Shown in pieces: positions 8,492 to 16,774 of a DNA stretch of 64,000 bases. Numbering within the stretch: position 1 is the first letter of the stretch; every line of letters begins with the position of its first letter. The notes under the pieces were generated by a model, which did no database searches, had not been told where the DNA came from, and saw nothing but the letters and a program-made list of their open reading frames with translations. A program made the position numbers and the translations under genes. Source of the DNA: Arcticibacterium luteifluviistationis (GTDB lineage Bacteria; Bacteroidota; Bacteroidia; Cytophagales; Spirosomataceae); NCBI RefSeq assembly GCF_003258705.1, contig NZ_CP029480.1, forward strand, positions 1,054,001 through 1,118,000, given 5' to 3'.

Positions 8492-10114
8492 ATGATAAAA
8501 AATTATTTAAAAATTTTAGTAGCAGTTGTACTTTTTAGCGGCTGTAAAAATGACAAAGAGTCAAGCGAAAACACAGTTCAAGTAGACCAAACAACTATTG
8601 GCAATCACATTGAACGGTTAGCATCTGATGAGTTTTTAGGAAGAAAACCGTTTACGGAAGGTGAAGTAAAAACCATAAATTATTTAAAAGAAGAATTTGA
8701 GAAACTGGGAGTACTTCCTGGAAATGGAGACAGTTTTTTTCAAGATGTTCCGATGGTAGAAATTACAGGATCTCCTTCTGAAAAAATGGTTATTTCTGGG
8801 AATAATGGAAGTTTCAATTTGGATCGCTTAAAAGATTTTGTAGCTACTACAAATAAACCCGTGACAGAAGTTAGTCTTGAAAAATCTGAACTAGTTTTTG
8901 CAGGATATGGAATTGTGGCTCCTGAATATGACTGGAATGATTATGAAGGCATTGACTGGAAAGGTAAAACAGCTGTAGTTTTAATTAATGACCCTGGGTT
9001 TCAGTCAGGAGATTCAACCTTATTTAAAGGTAATGAAATGACTTATTACGGACGGTGGACTTACAAATATGAGGAAGCCGCAAGGCAAGGTGCCGATGGA
9101 CTAATTATAATTCATGATACCAAACCAGCGTCTTACGGATGGAATGTCATAGAATCTGGCTGGAGTGGTGCTAGATTAGTCATAGAAAGTGATTTACCTC
9201 TTTTAAATGTAGAATCATGGATAAGTGGTGAGAGTGCTAAGAAAATGTTTGATGCCTCTAGCATGAAAGAGAAAGATTATAAAACCATAGCTAGAAACAA
9301 AAACTTTGAGCCTATTCCATTAGATTTAAACGTATCGGTTAGCATTAAAAACAAAATCAAAAGAGACGTTTCTAAAAACGTAATAGCACTTATACCTGGA
9401 ACCGAGAGAAAAGATGAATTCATAATTTACTCGGCTCACTGGGACCACTTTGGTGTTGGTAAAGCCATTGACGGTGACTCCATTTATAATGGTGCTATAG
9501 ATAATGCATCTGGCACGGCAGGTTTATTGGCTTTAGCCGAAGCATTCAAGAAAAGTAATGCCACCAAACGTTCTATCGTATTTATGGCAGTAACTGGTGA
9601 AGAACAAGGTTTATTAGGTTCAGCATTTTATGCCGAAAACCCAATTTTCGACCCTAAAAAAACAGTGGCAAATATTAATATTGACGCTCTAGCTAGTCCA
9701 GGAAAAATGAAAGATTTAACGGTTACTGGTTTTGGTCAATCTGAAATGGATAAATATGCCAAAGAAGAAGCCGATAAACAAAACCGATACATCATTCCAG
9801 ACCCAGATGCTGAAAAAGGATATTTCTTTAGATCAGACCATTTCAATTTTGCTAAAATTGGAATTCCTGCTTTGTATGCCAGTGGTTCTTATGAAGGCTT
9901 TGATGTCAGCATTGAAGACATTAAAAAGTTCAAAGACGATTACCTGATGCATAAATATCATCAGCCATCAGATGAGTATAACGCTGAAACAACAGACTTA
10001 AGTGGTGTCCAATTAGACTTACAGCTATTTTTTAATGTAGGATTGAAATTAGCCAATGAAGACTATTTCCCAAAATGGTATGATAGCAGTGAGTTTAAAG
10101 CAGCAAGAAAATGA
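8492..10114 (+). CDS. M28 family zinc aminopeptidase lipoprotein
   Basis: I chose the ATG at 8492 rather than the upstream in-frame one at 8426 because it gives a clean lipoprotein signal (MIKNYLKILVAVVLFSGC). The mature protein is expected to be anchored to a membrane. A protease-associated-like insert occupies about residues 120-240. The M28 co-catalytic zinc site can be read in order: His316 in YSAHWDH, Asp337 in AIDNASG, catalytic Glu370 and ligand Glu371 in TGEEQG, Asp398 in INIDALA, and His450 in RSDHFNF. The reaction is removal of N-terminal residues from peptides. It follows the glycosidases on the same strand with a 136-bp gap, so it may be independent. Confidence 0.92.
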   Translation: MIKNYLKILVAVVLFSGCKNDKESSENTVQVDQTTIGNHIERLASDEFLGRKPFTEGEVKTINYLKEEFEKLGVLPGNGDSFFQDVPMVEITGSPSEKMVISGNNGSFNLDRLKDFVATTNKPVTEVSLEKSELVFAGYGIVAPEYDWNDYEGIDWKGKTAVVLINDPGFQSGDSTLFKGNEMTYYGRWTYKYEEAARQGADGLIIIHDTKPASYGWNVIESGWSGARLVIESDLPLLNVESWISGESAKKMFDASSMKEKDYKTIARNKNFEPIPLDLNVSVSIKNKIKRDVSKNVIALIPGTERKDEFIIYSAHWDHFGVGKAIDGDSIYNGAIDNASGTAGLLALAEAFKKSNATKRSIVFMAVTGEEQGLLGSAFYAENPIFDPKKTVANINIDALASPGKMKDLTVTGFGQSEMDKYAKEEADKQNRYIIPDPDAEKGYFFRSDHFNFAKIGIPALYASGSYEGFDVSIEDIKKFKDDYLMHKYHQPSDEYNAETTDLSGVQLDLQLFFNVGLKLANEDYFPKWYDSSEFKAARK

Positions 10115-10130
10115 AATAATTTCTCTTCGT

Positions 10131-10193
10131 CAGAGTCCACAAAAGGACTCTGCACTATTTCAAAATTGAGATTAGCTTTTGCCTACGGCAAAA
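10131..10193. repeat. Two short hairpins of the REP type
   Basis: CAGAGTCC at 10131-10138 pairs with GGACTCTG at 10145-10152. TTTTGCC at 10177-10183 pairs with GGCAAAA at 10187-10193. The first stem is the same AGAGTCC module that recurs at 54-58.6 kb. It may also terminate transcription from the peptidase gene. Confidence 0.5.
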
Positions 10194-10220
10194 CAACATC
10201 ATGAGAACTAAATATACTTA

Positions 10221-11279
10221 ATGAAGGCAATATTTTTAACTACGGCAGTGGTATTAGGATTCATATCCTTAACAAGTTTAAGTCAGACAAATACTTCCAC
10301 AAATATGGAAGTACCTCAAGAAGAAATGGAGAAGGTTTTTGATGAGATTAAAACTCCATTTAAATATGGCATTGTGATTCAGCATCCCGACAGCACTAAA
10401 ATGGTTGACTCACCAACTATTTTCCGCAAAAATAATGTTTGGTACATGACTTATATTGTTTTTGATGGCAAGGGCTATGAAACATGGCTCTCAGAAAGCG
10501 ACGATTTACTCCATTGGGAATCTAAAGGAAAGATATTGTCGTTCACAGAAAACACTTGGGATGCTAATCAAAAAGCGGGATACGTATCACTTGTTGACAT
10601 AAACTGGGCTAGTGATTATTCCGTAGAGAAGTATCAAGACAAATACTGGATGACCTACTTGGGAGGAAATACAGCAGGTTATGAAGCTGGCACATTAAAA
10701 ATTGGCTTGGCAAACAGCACCACCTTAACCTCCGCTACCGAATGGAATACAAAACTCCCTCCTCTTTTGTCTCCTGATGATGAAGATGTCCGCTGGTTTG
10801 AAGATAAAACTATCTACAAAAGCTTGGTCATTCGCGATGACAGTAAACATACTGGGCATCCTTTTGTTATGTATTATAACGCAAAAGGAGATACGGCTAA
10901 ATATGAAAGTATTGCCATGGCAGTATCTGACGACATGCTTACATGGAAACGCTATGGAGAAAATCCTGTTATTACAAGAGGAAAAGGTATTTGTGGCGAC
11001 GCACAGATTACCAAAATTGGTGACATTTATGTGATGTTCTATTTTGGAGCATTCTGGAAACCGGGTGCTTTTGAAAGGTTTGCCTGCTCTTACGATTTAA
11101 TAAATTGGACAGACTGGCAAGGCGAAGACCTACTAACTCCTTCAGAAGATTATGATGAAAAGTATGCCCATAAACCTTGGGTCTTAAAATGGAATGGAGT
11201 GGTTTACCATTTTTACAATGCCGTAGGTATTAGTGGAAGAGTAATTGCCTTAGCAACGTCTAAAGACTTAACAAAGTGA
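10221..11279 (+). CDS. Secreted five-bladed beta-propeller glycosidase (GH43/GH130-like)
   Basis: A 352-residue exported protein with an N-terminal signal peptide ending near SLSQ. The sequence shows repeated blade motifs typical of five-bladed propeller glycosidases: DSPTIFRKNNVWYMTY, ESDDLLHWESKG, AVSDDMLTWKRYG, GDAQITKIGDIYVMFY and HKPWVLKWNGVVYHFY. Acidic residues in the DSP and GDAQ segments are candidate catalytic residues. The pattern fits the GH43/GH32/GH130/GH117 fold group, but I cannot pick the family by eye. Neighbours are a rhamnosidase upstream and a BNR_4 protein downstream, on the same strand, which points to a shared glycan substrate. Confidence 0.75.
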   Translation: MKAIFLTTAVVLGFISLTSLSQTNTSTNMEVPQEEMEKVFDEIKTPFKYGIVIQHPDSTKMVDSPTIFRKNNVWYMTYIVFDGKGYETWLSESDDLLHWESKGKILSFTENTWDANQKAGYVSLVDINWASDYSVEKYQDKYWMTYLGGNTAGYEAGTLKIGLANSTTLTSATEWNTKLPPLLSPDDEDVRWFEDKTIYKSLVIRDDSKHTGHPFVMYYNAKGDTAKYESIAMAVSDDMLTWKRYGENPVITRGKGICGDAQITKIGDIYVMFYFGAFWKPGAFERFACSYDLINWTDWQGEDLLTPSEDYDEKYAHKPWVLKWNGVVYHFYNAVGISGRVIALATSKDLTK

Positions 11280-11369
11280 CATAATTCACAGAACATCATT
11301 TATGCCTGCCAGTTGCTTTAAAAAGAAGAAACTAATGAGAAATAACAACCGAAAGCCCAATATAAAACT

Positions 11370-11501
11370 ACTGGCGTCCAAGAAAAAATAAACAAAATGA
11401 ATTCCTTAAATCAGCCTGTACTGTCTGAGCACGAGCAAAATTCTCTGACAACGATATGATTTCATAACTTAGTCGTTATCAGAATTTTGTCGGACGCCAG
11501 T
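11370..11501. mobile_element. MITE-like element with 10-bp terminal inverted repeats
   Basis: ACTGGCGTCC at 11370-11379 is the exact reverse complement of GGACGCCAGT at 11492-11501. Inside, an imperfect hairpin joins 11436-11454 to 11473-11489 (CAAAATTCT...AGAATTTTG). The hexamer ATAAAA occurs just outside both ends and could be a target duplication, though the spacing is not symmetrical. A 20-codon frame starts at an ATG near 11398, like the beginning of a lost transposase. The size and ends suit a deletion derivative of an insertion sequence. It lies 29 bp upstream of the next start codon, so it also forms the leader of that gene. Confidence 0.5.
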
Positions 11502-11530
11502 GATAAAAAATTGAAAATAATACAACCCTC

Positions 11531-12919
11531 ATGAAATCAATAAACCTGTTTTTAATATGCTTTTCATTGAGCACTGCATACAGCCAAGACCTCAGCAACA
11601 CCAAAGCCGATGGCTATAAAGGAATTTGGTTTGAGCTTAATCAAAAATATGAATTTGGAGATAAATACTCTGGAGCATTAGGCACCTACACTGCTAAGCA
11701 TGTTCCACTAGCCATCTATGCTAAAGAAGTGGATAAAACCTTTTTTGTGTACGGTGGAACCACGGAGGGAGACCAAAGACATTTGCTCTGCATGATTGGC
11801 GAGTTTAATCATAAAACGGGCATGGTTTCTAAACCAACAGTGGTTTATGACAAAAAAGGCATAGATGACCCACATGATAACCCTTCACTAATGATAGATG
11901 ATGAAGGTTTTATTTGGGTATTTATTAGCGGGAGAGGCAAAAGACGACTTGGTTTTAAGTACAAAAGCAATACGCCCTTTAATATAGACTCGTTTTCTCA
12001 AATAACAGAAGAAGAGATGACCTATCCGCAGCCATGGAACACCGAACAGGGTTTCTTTCATTTCTTCACAAAATATACGGGCGTTCGCCAATTGTATTTT
12101 GAGACCAGCAAAGATGGTGTGGTTTGGACAAACGATAAATCACTGGCGGCTATTCCAGAAAATGAGGGCGAAAAGTCTGGACATTATCAAGTAAGTAACA
12201 CGTTTGAAAACAAAACGGTGGGGACATTTTTCAACCGCCATCCTAATGGCGATGTAGACAAACGAACCGATTTATATTATGTTCAATCAAAAGACTTTGG
12301 CGAAAAATGGACGAACATAAATGGCTTGGAATTACCATTGCCAATAGTAGATTTAAAAAGTCCGGCCCAAGCCGTAGATTATGCAGGCTTAGGCAAAAAT
12401 GTGTATCTAAAAGACATGGGTTTTGATGCTGATGGTAGGCCAGCCTGTTTATATATACGGAGCAATGGCCACGACCCTGGCCCAAAAAGTACACCCTATG
12501 AATGGTGTGTCACCAAATGGGATGGCACAACTTGGAAAACTTCTGTGGTGACCACTTCTGACCATAATTATGATATGGGCAGCATATATATTTCAAAAGA
12601 TACCTGGCAAATAGTAGGCCCCACCGAAAAAGGACCACAGCCTTGGGGCGTAGGTGGCGAAATAGCCATTTGGAAATCTACCGACAAAGGTGAAACGTGG
12701 ACTAAACAAAAAACGCTCACAAACAACAGCACGATGAGCCATTCTTATATACGCCGCCCTGTAAACTTTAAAGCTCCGTTTTCCTTCTTCTGGGCTGATG
12801 GGCATTCCCATACTTTCAGTAAGTCAGGTTTGTATTTTGGTGATTTCAATGGAGATATTTGGAAGCTGCCCTATGACATGAACAGCGATTACGAGAAGCC
12901 TCTTAAGGTGTTAAAATAG
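11531..12919 (+). CDS. BNR_4 repeat secreted protein (putative polysaccharide lyase or glycosidase)
   Basis: A 462-residue protein with a Sec signal peptide (MKSINLFLICFSLSTAYS). It reads as a seven-bladed propeller of the BNR_4 type, with the family opening DGYKGIWFELNQ and blades containing Asp-box-like segments such as STDKGETWTKQ, SKDGVVWTND and SKDFGEKWTN. His and Arg residues that could be catalytic occur at DDPHDNPS and SHSYIRRP. BNR_4 proteins in polysaccharide loci include ulvan lyases (PL24, PL25) and the GH145 group, which act on rhamnose and uronic-acid glycans; that would fit the nearby rhamnosidase. A second copy of only its 3-prime end is present at about 14041-14160. Confidence 0.8.
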   Translation: MKSINLFLICFSLSTAYSQDLSNTKADGYKGIWFELNQKYEFGDKYSGALGTYTAKHVPLAIYAKEVDKTFFVYGGTTEGDQRHLLCMIGEFNHKTGMVSKPTVVYDKKGIDDPHDNPSLMIDDEGFIWVFISGRGKRRLGFKYKSNTPFNIDSFSQITEEEMTYPQPWNTEQGFFHFFTKYTGVRQLYFETSKDGVVWTNDKSLAAIPENEGEKSGHYQVSNTFENKTVGTFFNRHPNGDVDKRTDLYYVQSKDFGEKWTNINGLELPLPIVDLKSPAQAVDYAGLGKNVYLKDMGFDADGRPACLYIRSNGHDPGPKSTPYEWCVTKWDGTTWKTSVVTTSDHNYDMGSIYISKDTWQIVGPTEKGPQPWGVGGEIAIWKSTDKGETWTKQKTLTNNSTMSHSYIRRPVNFKAPFSFFWADGHSHTFSKSGLYFGDFNGDIWKLPYDMNSDYEKPLKVLK

Positions 12920-12921
12920 GA

Positions 12922-13758
12922 TTAATTGTATAGCAATTCAAAAAATGCCATATTATCAGTTTCAATAAAATCTACCTGTAAACCATAAACTTCATCAATG
13001 AAACTATCTTCTATACTGTATACTAACACTTTAAGGTTTAAACTGTGAGCCAAGTCCACCATTGATTTTGTGAGATCGTCTTTTCTGTCATGATCAAAAG
13101 AAATACCCGTCAGGTAATTCTCATATGTCCTTTTTATTCCTTGGTCAAAGTCTCCCCAAGTCAAGTAATAAGTCTCTATACCAGAGCTCTCTTCTCTTAC
13201 CATTTTAAGGAAGCTTAAAGAATCTGACTGAACAGATATTTTACCCTCAAAATTGTAAGAATCAGTAAAATCTGCTAGTTTTTTGGCAACGGAACTAAAT
13301 GTTTCAGACTTAAATAGTTCCTTGGGGTTTTTAACGTCTAAAGAGATATGTTTAGAAGGATATTTGATTACCATTCGGACAAGAATGTCTTCCAACTTAT
13401 CATAATAAACTTGTCCATTTTCATCTCTCACATCAGCTATTTCTTCATCTGTAGCATCAATAAAAGGCTTATCTAAAAGCCACACGTTGTCATCATGACT
13501 TAGCCATAACCCACCATCCTTACTTATTGCTATGTCAACTTCCACCCCTCCTAATCTATCTAAAGCATATTCAATGCCTTCGGAAGTATTTTCCCTAAAA
13601 AGTAGCGAATTATATCCTGCACCTCTATGACCCAACACTTTTGTTCTTTCTTCTCCTAAGTCAGATTCCCTTGGTTCTAAACGCCAAATATCCTTGCAAG
13701 AACTAATCAAAAATATGATTAGAATAAATACGATTCTGTTTTTAATAAAATGTGTCAA
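12922..13758 (-). CDS. Glycerophosphodiester phosphodiesterase-family lipoprotein
   Basis: Hydrolyses glycerophosphodiesters to glycerol-3-phosphate and an alcohol, or a related phosphodiester. The TTG start gives a lipoprotein signal (FILIIFLISSC, Cys21). The GDPD site is seen as HRGAG (His44), VEVDI (Glu73, Asp75) and SHDD (His88). The metal-binding acidic residues are present. The usual PENT sequence after HRG is replaced by RENTSEG, which is a conservative change. At 278 residues it has the normal length. It is convergent with the BNR_4 gene, with only 2 bp between stop codons, and sits between that gene and the copy of its tail. Confidence 0.87.
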   Translation of the reverse strand: MTHFIKNRIVFILIIFLISSCKDIWRLEPRESDLGEERTKVLGHRGAGYNSLLFRENTSEGIEYALDRLGGVEVDIAISKDGGLWLSHDDNVWLLDKPFIDATDEEIADVRDENGQVYYDKLEDILVRMVIKYPSKHISLDVKNPKELFKSETFSSVAKKLADFTDSYNFEGKISVQSDSLSFLKMVREESSGIETYYLTWGDFDQGIKRTYENYLTGISFDHDRKDDLTKSMVDLAHSLNLKVLVYSIEDSFIDEVYGLQVDFIETDNMAFFELLYN

Positions 13759-14034
13759 CTGTTTTAGCAGATTCCGTGTTTACAAATAATCAGTAATTGA
13801 GTCTTTCTCAAATCTGTAGAAAGATTCAATTTATCATAATTTTCTAAGCTCTATTTTACATAAATAACGTAGCTTTCTAATCATACGTTGCCCAACGCTA
13901 TAGGTTTCTGAACAAGAAATTTCATAATATATAGGTTTAGCGAAAATTCAGTAAAAGCTAAAACGCTTACCTAGGACAGCTCCTTAGATCACTCTTCTAA
14001 TCCCCTCCTTAAAATCATAAAGCTTAATTTCTAG
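13759..14034. other. Intergenic DNA upstream of GDPD
   Basis: This stretch has no convincing frame. It must carry the promoter of the minus-strand GDPD gene. It contains the sequence TATAGGTTTAGCGAAAAT near 13932, whose reverse complement (ATTTTCGCTAAACCTATA) closely resembles a core of the longer repeats at 56.4 and 58.4 kb, and CGTTGCCCAACG near 13884. Confidence 0.4.
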
Positions 14035-14040
14035 ACTGAG

Positions 14041-14160
14041 CACCCTCCTCATACTTTCAGTAAATCAAGTCTATATTTTGGCAATTTTAATGGAGATATC
14101 TGGAAGCTGCCATATGACATGGAAAGCGATTACGAGAAGCCTTTGAAAATCACAAAGTAG
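14041..14160 (+). pseudogene. Relic of the 3-prime end of a BNR_4 gene
   Basis: The frame reads HTFSKSSLYFGNFNGDIW, then KLPYDMESDYEKPLKITK and a stop at 14158-14160. The end of the intact BNR_4 gene reads HTFSKSGLYFGDFNGDIW, then KLPYDMNSDYEKPLKVLK and stop. About 38 codons are recognisable; upstream the frame meets a stop (near 14032) and similarity is lost. This is what remains of a second, probably tandem, copy of the BNR_4 gene. Divergence is moderate, so the duplication is not recent. Confidence 0.85.
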
Positions 14161-14307
14161 GCTTAAGTTTAGCTAATTATTGCACCCTCATTTTCTGTTA
14201 AATTAAGCATGTGCCTAAGTAGCCTATGTTCATTGAAATTTCATTGCTTATTAGACATATTGTAGGATTTGCGTACTTTGGCATAAATTAGATTCGTAAC
14301 AGCCGAA

Positions 14308-14397
14308 ATGGGTCCAAATTACGATGTAGATAGCACGCTACTGATTAGTAAAAATGACTCTACAGCAATGTTGATAGTAATTAAAAAAAGAGAATAA
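14308..14397 (+). CDS. 29-codon frame directly upstream of fabV
   Basis: ATG at 14308 starts a short frame (MGPNYDVDSTLLISKND and so on, ending KKRE) that stops 3 bp before the fabV start codon. The tight spacing and A-rich run before fabV would allow a leader peptide. It could equally be chance or a gene remnant. No family is recognised. Confidence 0.2.
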   Translation: MGPNYDVDSTLLISKNDSTAMLIVIKKRE

Positions 14398-14400
14398 GAA

Positions 14401-15588
14401 ATGATAATAGAACCTAGAACTCGTGGATTTATCTGCATAACATCACACCCAAAAGGCTGTGAAAGAAGTGTATTGAATCAGATTAACTATATAAAATCGA
14501 AAGGGAAAATTGAAGGTCCTAAAAAGGTTTTAGTCATTGGAGCATCAACAGGCTTTGGTTTAGCTTCAAGAATAACTAGTGCTTTTGGTTCAAATGCATC
14601 TACCATCGGTGTGTTTTTTGAAAAGCCCCCCGCTGAAGGAAAAACAGCATCTTCTGGATGGTATAATACTGCCGCTTTTGAAACAGAAGCTCATAAAGAA
14701 GGGATTTATGCCAAAAGTATAAATGGCGATGCTTTTTCTAATGAAGTGAAGCAGCAGACCATAGACCTAATAAAAAAAGACCTTGGTCAAATTGACATGG
14801 TAGTGTATAGTCTTGCATCTCCTGTTAGAACGCATCCTACAACAGGTATGCGACATAAATCTACCTTGAAACCGATAGGTGGCAGTTACACCAATAAAAC
14901 TGTAGATTTTCATACAGGCGAGGTAAAGGAAATCACCATTGAACCATCTGCGGGAGACGACATTGAAAATACGGTGACCGTTATGGGTGGTGAAGATTGG
15001 GAAATGTGGATAGATGCATTGAAAAAAGAGAACTTACTTTCATCTGATTTTAAAACAGTTGCCTACTCCTACATAGGACCAAAACTTACGGAGGCCGTCT
15101 ATAGAAAAGGAACTATTGGAAAAGCTAAAGACCATTTAGAAAAAACTGCCTTTACTATCACTGATTCATTAAAAGATATTAATGGGAAAGCATACGTTTC
15201 AGTCAATAAGGCACTGGTAACGCAATCAAGTTCTGCTATTCCAGTCATCCCGTTATACATCTCCTTGCTATATAAAGTAATGAAAGAAAGCGGTGTACAT
15301 GAAGGTTGTATTGAACAAATTCACCGCTTATATTCTGAAAGGTTGTTTATCAACGACACTCCTTTAGATTCAAAAGGTAGAATCCGAATTGACGATTGGG
15401 AAATGCGTGATGACATTCAGGAAAAAGTAGCAGCATTATGGAAAGAAGCTACTACAGAAAGTCTTCCAACTTTAGGAGATTTAGAAGGTTACAATACTGA
15501 GTTTTTCAATCTCTTTGGTTTCAAATATGATGAAGTTGATTACAGTCTTGAAAGCGAAGAAGTAATAGATATCCCAGGATTACAGTAA
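14401..15588 (+). CDS. fabV: Enoyl-ACP reductase FabV (NADH)
   Basis: Catalyses the last reductive step of each fatty-acid elongation cycle, trans-2-enoyl-ACP to acyl-ACP with NADH. Length 395 residues is the FabV norm of about 400, much longer than FabI. The N-terminus MIIEPRTRGFICITSHPKGC, the Rossmann motif VLVIGASTGFGLASR, and the active-site Tyr-x8-Lys (VYRKGTIGKAK, Tyr234 and Lys243) are all diagnostic. FabV enzymes are known for low sensitivity to triclosan. There is no other fatty-acid gene nearby; a strong hairpin terminator follows, so it is a single-gene unit. Confidence 0.95.
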   Translation: MIIEPRTRGFICITSHPKGCERSVLNQINYIKSKGKIEGPKKVLVIGASTGFGLASRITSAFGSNASTIGVFFEKPPAEGKTASSGWYNTAAFETEAHKEGIYAKSINGDAFSNEVKQQTIDLIKKDLGQIDMVVYSLASPVRTHPTTGMRHKSTLKPIGGSYTNKTVDFHTGEVKEITIEPSAGDDIENTVTVMGGEDWEMWIDALKKENLLSSDFKTVAYSYIGPKLTEAVYRKGTIGKAKDHLEKTAFTITDSLKDINGKAYVSVNKALVTQSSSAIPVIPLYISLLYKVMKESGVHEGCIEQIHRLYSERLFINDTPLDSKGRIRIDDWEMRDDIQEKVAALWKEATTESLPTLGDLEGYNTEFFNLFGFKYDEVDYSLESEEVIDIPGLQ

Positions 15589-15633
15589 AACTCAAATTCT
15601 GATAAATATCCTACTTCCTGATAATAGAATTGA

Positions 15634-15726
15634 CCAATCAGGTACCGCGATACTATTTCAGAAGAAAGTCTAGATAAGGATATTGAAAAATACTTAAATC
15701 AAGATGCTGTCCAAGATGCAAGATGA
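15634..15726 (+). pseudogene. Short coding-like remnant after fabV
   Basis: An open stretch without a start reads RYRDTISEESLDKDIEKYL followed by NQDAVQDAR and a TGA. Its acidic/basic helix-forming composition looks protein-coding, but a stop at 15631 cuts it off upstream. It may be the tail of a lost gene. No parent was found in the window. Confidence 0.25.
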
Positions 15727-15730
15727 TTAA

Positions 15731-15773
15731 AACCCCATTGCCCAGATTTATCTCTTGGCAATGGGGATGTTTT
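15731..15773. terminator. Rho-independent terminator after fabV
   Basis: CCCCATTGCC at 15733-15742 pairs exactly with GGCAATGGGG at 15757-15766 around a 14-nt loop, with AAAA before and ATGTTTT after. GC-rich for this genome and 145 bp after the fabV stop. Confidence 0.8.
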
Positions 15774-15806
15774 CAAAGTGTTTTGAACTAAGACTCATTT
15801 ACCTTT

Positions 15807-16505
15807 ATGAAAGACCTCTCTCCTACTGAGAATCAAGTTCAATGTGTTACTAATTTCCAAGATCTTGTTTCTACACCTTTTCATGGAAACATTAATGCAC
15901 TTTGCTGGACTCGTAAGATACTTGGTGATTTCTCTGAGATTGTAAAAAAGGTAGAACTAAACGATAATATTGCTACACTAGATGAAAAGGGTCTCCGTGA
16001 AATCCAATTGAGTGAACAGGGGCAGCTTGCTCGTGAAATTCTTTTAAACGACCTAAAGCTGCTGGAAGCTCATGGAGCATCTCCCACTTTGAATGTAATC
16101 AAGTACTATGACAGAGATGATAGCTACCCGTTTTTCCCAACTGATGTTTACTCTTATCATGTAGACCGCTCTCCAGTACCCACCAGCACCTTTTTATGTA
16201 CTTATTATGGGGAATCGAGTGATATATTGCCAAACTCACAAGCCACACAAAAAGTGCTTATTCCTGAAATACGTGAAGAACTCAAAAAACTACATGGTGG
16301 AACGGAAGAAGGTTTTGAATCATTTTTAAGTGAATTCTTCTTTGACTTACACTATCAGGCAAAACCAAATGCTCAGCCTATTAATTTAGGTCTTGGTCAT
16401 ATGTGGAGATTGGCTTGTGACTATCCAGAAAGTCAAGTCCTCCCTTGTGTTCATCGTGCACCAATTGAAAAAAACGGACAAGCTCGCTTACTGATGATTT
16501 GCTAA
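15807..16505 (+). CDS. Uncharacterised protein resembling DUF1826
   Basis: A 232-residue cytoplasmic protein with no signal or membrane segment. The central and C-terminal parts show the pattern His-x-Asp...LCTYYG...LPN (YSYHVDRSP, FLCTYYGESSDILPN) and a closing HRAPIEKNGQARLL. This matches what I recall of the DUF1826 family, in which His and Arg residues are spaced this way. The first 100 residues include ALCWTRKILGDF. Function is unknown. The protein stops right after RLLMIC; a second frame continues from the same place (next entry), so the gene may have lost its tail by a frameshift. Confidence 0.55.
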   Translation: MKDLSPTENQVQCVTNFQDLVSTPFHGNINALCWTRKILGDFSEIVKKVELNDNIATLDEKGLREIQLSEQGQLAREILLNDLKLLEAHGASPTLNVIKYYDRDDSYPFFPTDVYSYHVDRSPVPTSTFLCTYYGESSDILPNSQATQKVLIPEIREELKKLHGGTEEGFESFLSEFFFDLHYQAKPNAQPINLGLGHMWRLACDYPESQVLPCVHRAPIEKNGQARLLMIC

Positions 16506-16627
16506 ATGCAAATCAATTAAAAAAATACCACAAATTACAGCGTCTGTTTGCGGATAATCAACTAGAACACAATCCCTTTCAAATAGCTCAAACTAAAATT
16601 CTATATCCTTTTCTTTCCGACTTATAA
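16499..16627 (+). CDS. 42-codon frame continuing from the DUF1826-like gene
   Basis: From a TTG at 16499 the frame reads LNANQLKKYHKLQRLFADNQ, then LEHNPFQIAQTKILYPFLSDL and a stop at 16625. It is amphipathic and clearly protein-like. It is open further upstream in its own frame, overlapping the last codons of the previous gene. Two readings are possible: the true C-terminus of that gene after a frameshift, or a small coupled cistron with an overlapping start. I cannot decide by eye. Confidence 0.35.
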   Translation: MLNANQLKKYHKLQRLFADNQLEHNPFQIAQTKILYPFLSDL

Positions 16628-16774
16628 AAAAGGACTTAGATTTAATGCAATCAATTTTTGGGCGTTTCAATTAAGCCAGTCCTTTAGTGTTAACCACGAA
16701 AGCTAGGTACAAGTTTAATAAGCTCACAGCATTGATAAAAACTACCTAATACCTAAAAAACATCTTAATCTAAA

